DNA from: Acanthamoeba sp. SK_2022b
Lineage: Eukaryota; Discosea; Longamoebia; Acanthamoebidae
Direction: 5' to 3'
Length of the DNA: 62,328 nucleotides
NCBI GenBank assembly: GCA_027943245.1
Contig: JANDJZ010000151.1
Coordinates: 1 to 62,328 of the forward strand
The first letter of the stretch is position 1, and every line of letters starts with the position of its first letter. Both the position numbers and the translations under genes were made by a program. The notes beneath the pieces are model-generated. The model worked only from the letters and a program-made list of their open reading frames with translations, was not told where the DNA came from and made no database searches. This document shows positions 47,572 to 57,999 of the stretch, piece after piece.

Positions 47572-50185
47572 ATGCAAGTATCTTGCATCGTTTCTTCTGT
47601 ATTGTTGCTGCTTCTCACTTCGGTCCTCCTTCTCCATCTCGCGCCTGGTACCACCTCCCACCTCCTCTTCTCTGCAGCCGTTTTGTTGCTGAGCCATATG
47701 CGCGTGCTGCAGTGCAAGGGGCGGCCACCTATGGCGCGGTGCTTTATGGGGCGGGTTCATCCAATGCCGAGCCCCTGATGAACGCCTGGTTTAGCTCCTA
47801 CCGCTTCACCCGCGATGACGTGGGGCACGTCCACCCTCCCCCCCACCACCTGTCGCTTTCTCTCTTTTGCGTTCCTCTTTTCGTTCTTTCTTGCTCAAGT
47901 TCTCATTGGTCGCTTGCGCATCTCTCTTCTTCTGCAGATTCAACTACTCGGCCACTGGATCCGCTGCCGCCCTCACACAGTACTCTGCTGGGTTTTTGGT
48001 ACCATTGCTCTCTAGTCCTTCACGTTGTTGTTGTATGTAGGTGAAGGGCGCAACTGAGGTCACGCCTTTGCGAGCGCAGGACTTCATGGTGCTGGACCGC
48101 GCCATTCCCTCCAATGACGAGGCGCGCCTGGGCAATCTCGCGCAATTCCCATTGGCCGCCCAGGCCATGGTGCTGGCCTACAACGTTTCGACGCTCGGTC
48201 CCAAGGACCCTAACCTGGTTAGCCGCCTACCCCAATCTCTTTGACGTTGACTTTGACGTTGACGTTGACTTGTCACTACTTGCGGGCAATTGCTGCGCCA
48301 GGTGTTGGACCGAGAGACGATCGGGCTCATCTGGGCGGGGAACATAAGCATGTGGAACGATCCGGCGATCAAGAGGCTCAACCCGTTGCTGGTCGACAAG
48401 CTGCCCGCCGTGCCCATCGTGCTGGGCTACTCGGACACCACCTCAACGCTGTCGGCCATCGAGATATTCAAGCTCGCGCTCGAAGACTTCAGCCCCGATT
48501 TCAAGCGCGCCTTCGCGGCGGCCAACCGCACGTTCTCCCTGCTGCCCCCCGCGCTCGCCGGCACCAGCGTCCCGACGCCCGTGACCGCCGCAGGCCGCAT
48601 CGCCTTTCTTCAGGTACTCACGTCCATATCCATATTACCAATCACACACTGTTGTTGCTAACCTCTCTTTTGGTTATTAAAACAAAAACAACAACAAAAC
48701 AAACAAACAAACAAACAAACAAACAAACAAACAAACAAACAAACAAACAAACAAACAAAAAAAAAAAAAAAAAATACAACAGAACACTACCAACTCGATG
48801 ACGTTCCTCAACTACGGCCATGCGCTACGAAATAACCTCGGTTGGGTCAACATGATCAACAAGGCGGGCAACCTGGTCGAACCCAACGCGACAACGGTCG
48901 GGTCGGCGATGAACGACTTCACCGACCGGTTCGACGACAGCGATTTCAGCATCGACATCTACGATGCGGGCGGGGCCAACTCGTGGCCGTTCTCCTTCGT
49001 CGCCTACTTTTCGATCAATCAGGACGTGCAGACGTTCGACTGCACCAACATCCAGGAGCAGCTCACCTTTGTCTCCTGGGCCTACACCAACGACGCGTAC
49101 GTGTCATGTGTGGGATGTGTGTGTGGAGCGTATCACGACCAAGGCGAGTTTCTCACGTTTCATCGATGCTGCAGGGCGTCGGATGAGGCGTTGGACGTCG
49201 ATTTCGTGCCGCTCAACGTCTCGCTGCGGAAGCGGTTGATCGACCGCCTGGTCTCGGTGCAGTGCAACGGCCAGAAGGCCGTCGCCACGCCCTACCTCAT
49301 CGGCATCGGGCCGTCGCTGCCGCTCTACACGTCGTGGGCCGTGGCGCAGAGCGGCCAGTCGGCCAAGGTCAAGTACTACGTGTCGACGTCCGAGGAGGCC
49401 AAGCAGAACCTGGCCACGGACGACGAAGACTTTGGCACCACCAACGACGGGCTCGGCCCGGAGTGGCTCAACGTGATCGACGACGTGGCCCTCATGCCCG
49501 CAGCCGCCTTCGCCATTGCGCCAGGTACACTTCACCACATTCCTCAAATTCCTGTGAAACAATGGCTCTTTGCTGGGCAAATTTATGGAATTTGAAACTT
49601 GTGTAGACGTAGCGGCTGACCACCGGTGCGTGTTGCTGTGGCTCAAGCAGGCTACCACCTGCCAGAGCTCAACGGGAGCGTGGAACTTGTGTTGGACTTT
49701 GAAGTAATCGCGGCGATCTACCAGAACACGCTCACAATGTGGAACGACCAGCGCATACAGAACCTCAATCCGCCAGAGGTGGCCGCCCTCCTCCCCGCGG
49801 AGCCCATCATCGTGATCACCCAGTCCGTCAACTCCGCCGTCACACGACTCTTCACCGCCATGCTCGCTGACCGCGTCCCCGGCTTCTCTGATTCCGTGCG
49901 TCTCCCTTTCCCACATCTTCTCCCGCTTCTTCTTCTTTGCTTCAAGTCACTGTCACTGACAAGCTTCTCTCGTGCCATGAAGGTGGGGGTGGGCAGCTTG
50001 GTAAAGTTTCCCGTGCAATCGGCGGTCAATCGGTCCATCGTCACGGCAGACGTCGGCGGCGTGATCTCGTTGCTCAGTTCGACGCCTTACTCGTTCACCT
50101 TCTGGAACAACTACGACCTCATAATCGTATTAACCTCCCCCCTCCGGTCACATGCATTCCATCTCACATTCCACTCGGTTCTCGC

Positions 50186-50244
<59 letters not shown>

Positions 50245-51327
50245 CGTGATGTGTGAACAGTCGCGAGGAATCAGCCCCGCATCGATGATCAATACCGCGG
50301 GCTTCACGGTCGCTCCGTCGACAGCGTCGGTGGCGAGCGCTCTCAGCGACTACGTCGCGCTGGGCTCTCGCAACATCGGCTACAACGCCCTCCTGCTGGG
50401 TACACGCTTCCTCTCCCCGACACGCGCCCCGCAGCTTGCGCGAGTTCGACTGTGATGGCGATGGCTAATAGTTGCGCGCACACGTCGTGTGGCAGGCCCG
50501 GGCAGGTATAGCTGGCCGCTGGTCACGTTCGGCTCGTTCATCTATCGGCAGAGGGCCATGACCAACTGTGCCAAGGCCGCCGCGCTCGCCGAGTTTCTCC
50601 ACTGGAGCCAGACCCACCCGGCGGCCCGGCAGATCGCCGACAGGTTCGCGCTCCCCTGCGACCAACTCACATTCTTGGCATACCAATCTCTCTCTCACAC
50701 GCACAAACTAACGCATATCCAGGCAAGGCTTCGTATTGGCGACGTCGGCCGAGATCCTGCAGCGCCACTTCTACAACCTGCTCGACAACTTCACGTGCCA
50801 GGGCAAGCCGGTGAGTACGGTGTACGGCTGCGTGAAGGACGGCGAGCTGTGCTCGGGCATGGGCTCCTGCTCCAACAACTCGTGCCTGTGCGCCAAGGGC
50901 TGGTGCGGCGCCTTCTGCGAGCGCAAGTGCAGCGACCGATCGCCGGCGACCTTGCCCATCGTTCTCGGTACGCCAACCACCCACAATGGAATCCTCGGAA
51001 CGAACGCGCCGCTGACTCGTGCATGTTTCGCATTCCGCTCGCCGGCCACGCAGGCATAGCCATCCCCACGGGCGTGGTGGTCGTGCTGATCCTGTGCGCG
51101 CTGCTGATGACGTGTGTGATCGCGTGTCGACGACGCGGGGGCCCGGACAAGGACTGGGAGATCAACTACGACGAGCTGGCCATGGGGCCGCAGCTGGGCG
51201 TCGGCGGCTACGGCGAGGTCTATCGGGCCATGTGGAAGGGCACCGAGGTCGCCGTCAAGGTCATGCCCGCCGACCGCATCAGCCGCGACATGGAGAAGAG
51301 CTTCAAGGAGGAGGTAGAGCGCTTGCA

Positions 51328-51402
<75 letters not shown>

Positions 51403-51613
51403 CACAACCTCGCTCACATTCATCCACTGCGTCGATCGCGCAGGTTCGCGTGATGACCTCGCTGCGGCATCCCAACGTGGTGCTGTTCATGGCCGCGTCG
51501 ACCAAGCCGCCCAAGATGTGCATCGTCATGGAATACATGACGCTCGGCTCGCTCTACGACGTACGCGGCGTGCTCTCCCTCACCACCCGACACACGGTTA
51601 ACCATCTGTCGAC

Positions 51614-51670
<57 letters not shown>

Positions 51671-53221
51671 AGCGCAGTTGCTGCACAACGACCTGATCAA
51701 CGACATTCCGTTCGAGCTCAAGGCCAAGATGGCCTACCAGAGCTCCAAGGGCATGCACTTCCTCCACTCCTCTGGGATCGTCCATCGCGACCTCAAGTCG
51801 CTCAACCTCCTCCTCGACGCCAAGTGGAATGTCAAGGTGCTGCTGCGCTGTTGCTGCTGGAATGTCACGTATGCGCGTGTACTGACATCTGCGTGCGTGG
51901 GGGCGGGCGGGGTGCAGGTGAGCGACTTTGGGCTGACCCAGTTCAAGGAGGACCTGAAGAAGGGCGGCGGCGGGAACAAGGTCGTGGGGAGCATTCATTG
52001 GATGGCCCCCGAGATCATCATCGAGGCGGTCCAGATCGACCTCGCCCAGGCCGACGTGTACTCGTTCGGCATCGTGCTCTGGGAGCTCCTCACGCGCCAG
52101 CAGCCCTACGCCGGCATGAGGTATGCACACGCATTCCAGAGCACGCGCGCGCATACCTGTCATTCCTGACCACGTGTGTGCGCCCAAACACGTGCGCAGT
52201 CCTGCCGCGGTGGCCGTGGCTGTCATTCGCGACAAGATGCGGCCGCGGATGCCCGACACCCCGCGCCTGCTGTGCCCGGTCGAGTACGAGGAGCTCATCT
52301 ACGCGTGCTGGCACGAGGACCCGGTGGCCCGCCCGAGCTTCCTCGAGGCGATGACCCGCCTCAGCGCCATGTTCGAGGGCTCGGCCACGCCGCGCCACCA
52401 CCAAAACAACCACTCCGCCAACGACACCAGCGCGAGCCGAACCGATGCCGACTCCACTTCGCTCGCGGCCGTGCACGCGTCGCTCGGCCGCCTCTCCTCG
52501 TCGTCATCGGCGGCGGAGGCGAGCCATCTGCCCCTCGACATGGACTCGTCGTGGACGCTGCCGTCGGGCTCGATCCGCTCGATCTTCTCCGGCAACTCGT
52601 CACTGCACTACTACCACCATCAACAGCAGCAGCAGCATCACCGCCACGACAGTGATGACGACGCCGACGACCAAGACGAAAAGAGCGAAGGCGATGTCGA
52701 CAAATACGAATACGAAAGCGAAAGCGACGAGCAAGGCAGCAGCGAACGGGAGAGGAGGGACGGGGCCAAGGCGATGACGGTCAGGGTGGTGACCAAGGCC
52801 CAAGCGGCCGCCCCGCCCCCCTCGGGCGAGGTCACGGTCGTGTTCGCGGACATCGCGCGGGCGGCCTCGCTCTGGGAGTTTGACCCGGCCGGCATGAAGG
52901 AGGCCACCCTCGCCTACAACCACCTGCTGCGCTGGCATTTGTGTCGACACTCGGGCTTCGAGGTGATGTGGGCCGCCGCAGCCACCACCGCTGCCCCCTC
53001 CCCGCCGCCGTCGACCCACTGCAGCGCGGGCGAGGGCTCCTTCTGTCTGGCCTTCCAGCACACGCACGACGCCGTGGCCTGGTGCGTCGCCGTGCAGGAG
53101 GCCATGCTCGATGCCGATTGGCCCGCGTCGCTCCTCGAACACCCGGCCGCTGCCGAGGAACGCGACCCCGTTGGCGATCACCGGTGCGCAGGCCTTCACG
53201 TTTACACCGCGCGCGCGCGCG

Positions 53222-53275
<54 letters not shown>

Positions 53276-55143
53276 CACACACGCACGCGCGCAGAGTGCT
53301 CTATCGTGGACCGAGAGCGCGCATGGGCGTGCATGTGGGACCGGTGCGCGGCGCTATCGACCCGCTGACGCGGCGCATGGCCTACGCGGGCCCGGTGGTG
53401 TCGGCCACCGCGCGCATCACCGCGCTGGCGCCGGGCGGCCACGTCGTCCTGAGCCAGGCGGCCCTCCAGTCGCTCGAGCGCGGGCCGTGTCCCCCGGCGT
53501 ACGCGCCCGCCGTGGAATGCCTCGGCTCGTTCGACATTCCCGACATTCCACCAGGTACGGCATCTCAACAATGCGCGCGCGTGTGCGGTGCCAATGATGA
53601 CGTGGCATGTGTGCGCACACGCGCCAGGCTTCAACTTGTACGAATTTCCGGTGCCCGGGCTCGAGGGCCGGTTGGCGTTGGACGGCGGCGGCGACGACGG
53701 CGATGGCGACCACGAGGCGCGCGCCGATGTCGACAACAAAGGCGAAGAGTTGGAGAGCGGGGACGGCGAGGAGGTGGGCATGCACGTCGACAGGCGGGGC
53801 CGGCGGCGACACCACTACCACCGGAGCTCGCGGCGCCACTACCGGCGTGGCCCTCGCGGTCGTCACCACCACCTTCAGCTGCAGGAGCAGCGGCCAGTGT
53901 CTCCCCTCTCGCGTCGCGGCAGCGCCGCCGTCGAGGCCAGCGACAACGGTGTCGACAGCAATGACGACAGTGATGATGACGTCAGCACGGAACAGCTCGT
54001 GCTGACGTCAGCCAACGCGTGCCGGTGGATCCTGTCGGCCGACGACATCAGGGTGGGCGAGGCCCTCGGGTCCATGGTCCACCGCGGCCGGTGGAAGGGA
54101 ATCGACGTCGTCGTCAAGCGCTTCGGGCAGCACCCGCGCTCCCTCTCCGAGCGGCGCCTCCTCGACTTCCGCGCCGAGGTCGCCCTCCTCTCCAACCTTC
54201 ATCATCCCAACATCGTCCTCTTCATCGGTTCACTCCCACTCTCCTTCTTATCGTCGTCATCTTCCATTCTCTTTGTCGTCGTATTCGTTGTTGTGGTCGT
54301 CATCTTTGTTTCTTTGTCGTCATCGTTGTTACCGTCATCCTTCATTTTTTTTGGTCGTGAAACTGACCTGTGGGCGATGCACCGTCAGGGGCGTGTCTGC
54401 AAAAACCGAATCTGTGCATCGTGACCGAGTACGTGAAGCAGGGGAGCCTGCGCAGCGTGCTCTCCAATCCGGCGATCCCGCTGTCCTGGTCGCAGAAGCT
54501 GCGGCTGCTGCACTCGGCCGCGCTCGGCGTGCACTACCTCCACTCGCTCGAGCCCCACCCGATCCTGCACCGCCACCTCAAGTCGTCGAACCTGCTCGTC
54601 GACGACAACTGCAGCCACGTTAAGGTGTCGGGCTTCGGCTTCGCCCGCATGAAGCAGGAGACCCAGACCATGACCGGCCGCTGCGGCTCGCCGTGCTGGA
54701 CCGCCCCCGAGGTGCTCCTGTTCCAGGGCCGCGCCGACGGCGACGGCGACGATGGCCATGGCGAGTGTCGCTATCGCTACGACGAGAAGGCCGACGTGTA
54801 CTCGTTCGGGGTGGTCATGTGGGAGGTCCTCACGCGCCAGCTGCCCTTTGCCGGCCAGCCCTTCTTCGAGGTCGCCATGGACGTGATCGCCGGCCGGCGC
54901 CCGCCGCTGCCGGCCATCGACCACCCGCAACACTACAACAGCAAGGATCACGGGCGGCATCACCGCCGCCACCACCTGGAGCGAGATCGCGCTAGCAGTG
55001 GCGGCTTCCACGAGCTGGTGGAGCGGTGCTGGCACGCCGATCCCGATCAGCGGCCCACCATGGAGCAGGTGGTGTGCGCGCTGGACCGGCTGATCATGGC
55101 CAGCGACACCGCCAGCGACAGCTCCCTCGCCCAGGTCGTGTAG
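47572..55143 (+). CDS. Giant receptor: signal peptide, two PstS-like domains, EGF-like cluster, TM, TKL kinase, cyclase-type domain, pseudokinase
   Basis: Start ATG 47572 encodes a signal peptide (MQVSCIVSSVLLLLLTSVLL). Intron 47648-47712 joins it in phase to VQGAATYGAVLYGAGSS. Two PstS-like binding domains follow, shown by paired motifs IGLIWAGNISMWNDPAI (48320) and IAAIYQNTLTMWNDQRI (49700). Then CVKDGELCSGMGSC (EGF-like) and the helix GVVVVLILCALLMTCVIA at 51070. Kinase 1 is intact: GVGGYGEVY, VAVKV, HRDLKSLN, SDFGLTQF, MAPE. From 52830 comes a class III cyclase-like domain: VFADIARAA has the first metal Asp, but the second site reads GEGSF, not GDGF; RMGVHVGPV and VVSATARI follow. Kinase 2 (54040-55110) keeps VVVKRF but has HRHLK (54568) and GFGF (54631) for HRD and DFG. 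Stop 55141-55143. Extracellular sensing of an anion or small ligand is inferred from the PstS fold. Confidence 0.82.
48689..48775. repeat. (AAAC)n tetranucleotide repeat and poly-A in intron
   Basis: About 17 AAAC units followed by 17 A, in an intron of the receptor gene. Confidence 0.93.
50188..50243. repeat. (GT)n microsatellite in intron
   Basis: About 27 GT units in an intron of the second PstS-like domain. Confidence 0.93.
51346..51669. repeat. (AC)n and (GT)n microsatellites in consecutive introns around a kinase exon
   Basis: AC run at 51346-51404 and GT run at 51617-51669, in successive introns around the exon encoding RVMTSLRHPNVVLF. Their complementary strands could pair in the pre-mRNA. 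Confidence 0.9.
53224..53281. repeat. (AC)n microsatellite in intron
   Basis: About 25 AC units, preceded by a (GC)n run, in an intron of the cyclase-type domain. Confidence 0.93.
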
Positions 55144-55317
55144 CAGATGTGAAATAATAAGGAATATTTCGGAGCAACAGATCGGCCAACACCAGCGTGT
55201 TGCTTGCTAAGAATTTATTGTTGTGCAAAACCGTTCCTGGAATTGGTTCGCTGAACACCAAGGTGGCCACCACTTTAGCGCAGAAGTTGTGAGAACAATA
55301 ACCGGACAAGCTTCACC

Positions 55318-55788
55318 ATGTTGGTGTTCATAGTTAAGTTGCTCAGCGGGACCTACGAGGTGGACAAGGCTCTCTACACGGAGGCAAAGGCCATGTTCGA
55401 TTCCCGTAACGTGGAAAAGATTGAAGAGAAAGGCGATACGGTCGTGCTCAAAGGGCGCATCTTCATGCCCCTCGACGTGGAGTCCTCCACCACAGTAGAA
55501 GAACTAAAACAGTTGGTTTGCCTCATTGACGGTACGTCCTCCACCGAGTAAGGCGTTGAGCAGGCTTGTTTGACCAACCGGTTGGTTTTCAGGCATACCA
55601 GTGGACCAGCAACGGTTTATTACCGCGGGCAAGCAGCTGGAGGACAGCCGCACCCTGTCCGACTACAACCTTCAGAAGCACGCCGTCATTGACCTTGTGC
55701 TTCGTCTCCGAGGGGGTACTGCCCAACCCTCCCACTATTCGATTGGTTCGTGTGCTTACCCACGCCCGCTCTTGTTTTTACAGACTGA
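55318..55788 (+). CDS. Diverged ubiquitin-like protein with an internal insertion
   Basis: Exon 1 55318-55531 and exon 2 from 55593. The protein starts [19 protein letters not shown] and then has an insert of about 40 residues before the fold resumes ([19 protein letters not shown] aligns with ITLEVEPSDTIENVKAKI). After the intron it is close to ubiquitin: [20 protein letters not shown] then [20 protein letters not shown]. Lysines matching K48 and K63 are kept; K27, K29 and K33 are not. A consensus-quality intron 55716-55783 (GTACTG...CTTGTTTTTACAG) would end the protein LRLRGD-stop at 55788. If it is retained the protein reads [10 protein letters not shown] and stops at 55834. Function unknown; a ubiquitin-like modifier or adaptor. 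Confidence 0.75.
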
Positions 55789-55861
55789 GTATTCTGTGAA
55801 TGCTGTACATAATGCTGTTGTTCTTTTTGAATGAAGCCTACTCCCAACATTGCCTTGCCCA

Positions 55862-55946
55862 ATGGTCCAGCAGAGCAAGAAGACAATTTATTGTCCTTTT
55901 GGCTCAAATTTCTGTTCTTCTCCTGGCTGGCCTGCTCTTCACCTTC
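55862..55946. repeat. Dispersed repeat A, left part
   Basis: AGAAGACAATTTATT...CTGGCTGGCCTGCTCTTCACCTTC closely matches 61612-61691. The match resumes at 57725 after an inserted block, so the copy is split by the hAT insertion. Confidence 0.75.
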
Positions 55947-56040
55947 AGTTGGAGGTTGAAAAGAAGATGATTTATTGATGATGTGGTAGCAGTGTAAAGA
56001 GGCAGGCTTACTAAATAAGGAGAGGGAACTAATGATAATA

Positions 56041-57715
56041 AGTAGGGCTGTTAATTCGGTTCAGGCCAAACCGAACCAGTTCAATAACGAACTGGTTCTG
56101 GAGGAATGCCAAGAATGGCCCCATTTAAAAATCATTAAAAATCAGTAACTCTGCCTGGAGATGGTGCTCCAGTGGAAGATGGTGTGGGCATGAAGAAGAT
56201 GCTGGAGGTTGCTGATGGGGAGAGTGGGGGCTGAAGTAGATCTGCTGCACTGGTTCTGTGCATCAGTTCGTTGACTGCTGTGATGTTGATGGATGGAGCA
56301 AGGTTGTCCAGGTTGAAATTGGTTGGTGGAGCAGGTGCAGGAGGAGGAAGAGCCAGGTTGGTGTTGCTGAGATGATTGAAGATTGGCCACATGAAGGCTG
56401 CAGTAGGATTGGTCTCTGAAGAGAGGACAGTAGTTGTGCTGGCAAAGACCTGGAGGCAAGCACATACCTCCTTGAGCTCCTGCCACTCACTGGAAGACAG
56501 TTGAAGCCCTTGATGCTTGGGGAACTTGATGAAGTAGAGGGAGATGGGTGGATGCTCCACCACTCTCTGGCCCATGGAATCAGTTCAATAAGCTGAAAAT
56601 GAAGGCAAAACAAACCTGGAAGTGCTTGGCTATCTTCTTGACCTTGAGAAGGAGGCTCCTGATGTGCTCCTCACTCTTCAGTGCCTTGCAGACAATCAGA
56701 TCAATCATGTGTGTAGCACAGTGGGCCCAATGATAGTGAAGACGCCTCTCAACAGTGGCCCTGATGTTGGCTGCACCATCTGTTGTAAATAGGCCTATCT
56801 GCTGGCGCTGAACCCCCCAATCCTTCCATTTGACATGTAAGTGCAATGGATATAGACACATAAGAATGATATACATACCCTGAGGATGGAGTCGATGCGC
56901 CCTGCAAGGTATTCAGCCGTTTCTGACTCCTTTGAAGCCAAGCATGAAGCATCTCCACCTCCAATCATCACTGATAGCATGTGCTATCACAACAATGAAG
57001 TGCTGGCAAGATTTGGCTAACCAGCCATCACTAAACCAGAGTTAGAAACACATGATCATCAATAAAGATGAAGAAAAGTACCTGTTTACACTGAGAGTCT
57101 TGTATGATGACAGTTCAGCACAGAGAGGAGCTTCTAGCTTCTCACACACCTTGAGTGTGTTCTCTAGAGTCTGCCAGCAAGGTGCAGCAAAGCCCATGTA
57201 GTTGGAGAACTCACGGAAGGTGGTGGAGTCCACAATGTGGAAAGCTAGTGCATTCTGGACCTAGTTGGAACAGTGTTCAGCAATACTTAGATCATTCACT
57301 CACTCACTCATTTATTTATCTGTCATTACTCTCTTACATACCACAACTTTGGCCCAGAGCTCTCTTGCATGAGCTTGATCAATAACCTTGGGCTCATTGA
57401 AGTTGAGGTTGTGCTGCCTCTCAAGATGGGCCTTGCAGGTGGAGTTCCCAGATTTCTTTGCAAAGAGAAAAGAACAGATCTTGCACATACCCCTTCCCTC
57501 TTTTGTCTCTTCAATATGCTCCCAAACTGGGCTTGTCCTTGTCCGCCCTCCCTCCTTCTTCCTCTTCTTCTCGCTGCGAGCTGTCTCCTCCTCAACTATC
57601 TCCATCTTCCTCTTACGCTAACGATTTTTTTTTCCTTTATTTGGAGGAGATTCTTGCCATTCCAGCTGAACCGGTTAACCGGAAAAACCGAACCAGTTAA
57701 ATTAACAGCCCTACT
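56041..57715 (-). mobile_element. hAT-family DNA transposon, decayed
   Basis: Perfect 16-bp inverted termini AGTAGGGCTGTTAATT (56041-56056 and 57700-57715). The TAGGG start is typical of hAT elements. Both ends also carry subterminal ACCGAACCAGTT-like motifs in opposite orientation (for example 56071-56082 and 57687-57698). It encodes transposase pieces on the minus strand. No 8-bp duplication sits directly at the termini; CACCTTC occurs at 55940-55946 and 57725-57731, the junctions of the split host repeat, which suggests the inserted block is larger than the element. Confidence 0.85.
56135..57605 (-). pseudogene. hAT transposase fragments
   Basis: The start MEIVEEETARSEKKRKKEGG leads into a BED-type zinc finger: SPVWEHIEE, CKICSFLFAKKSGNSTCKAHLERQH (C-x2-C...H-x4-H-like). 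After introns come FHIVDSTTFREFSNYMGF, SVNSDGWLAKSCQHFIVVIA, and the block with IGLFTTDGAANIRATVERRL and HWAHCATHMIDLIV (hAT core: Asp in TTDGAAN, C-H-H-x2-L pattern). Frames change between MLGFKGV and SKESETAEYLAGRID near 56935, pointing to a frameshift. The C-terminal hAT dimerisation motif (SER-FS type) is not found; the last frame ends in Pro/Ser-rich sequence. Inactive. Confidence 0.8.
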
Positions 57716-57724
57716 GAAATCCAA

Positions 57725-57963
57725 CACCTTCTACCTGGGTTGGAACGCCAATTTGTCCAAGAGGCGGTGAAAGAGGAGAAGAATTTGAGAGCAGAAGGGT
57801 AGAGACCAACAATTAGTGATTGTTGAATGTCGAACATCACCAATCATTGTACGGTGGTCTGAATGAACGAAACGAAGACAAAGGAGTAACTTCCTTTCTC
57901 ACGTTTTTGTTTCTTCATTGCACGACGAACGTGAATAATTGATGATGTTGTTGATGACGTTCT
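57725..57963. repeat. Dispersed repeat A, right part
   Basis: Matches 61685-61931 at roughly nine bases in ten by eye (shared blocks GGAACGCCAATTTGTCCAAG, GAGACCAACAATTAGTGATT, CTGAATGAACGAAACGAAGA). Ends GATGATGTTGTTGATGACGTTCTT just before the GTPase stop. Confidence 0.85.
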
Positions 57964-57999
57964 TCACTTGTAACTAAGTGCTCTAAACGGGGCGCAGCC

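Noticed and set aside
47514..47680. Start of the receptor at ATG 47514
   Set aside because: In frame only if no intron is used and gives no signal peptide. ATG 47572 with intron 47648-47712 gives a clear signal peptide in phase with the binding domain.
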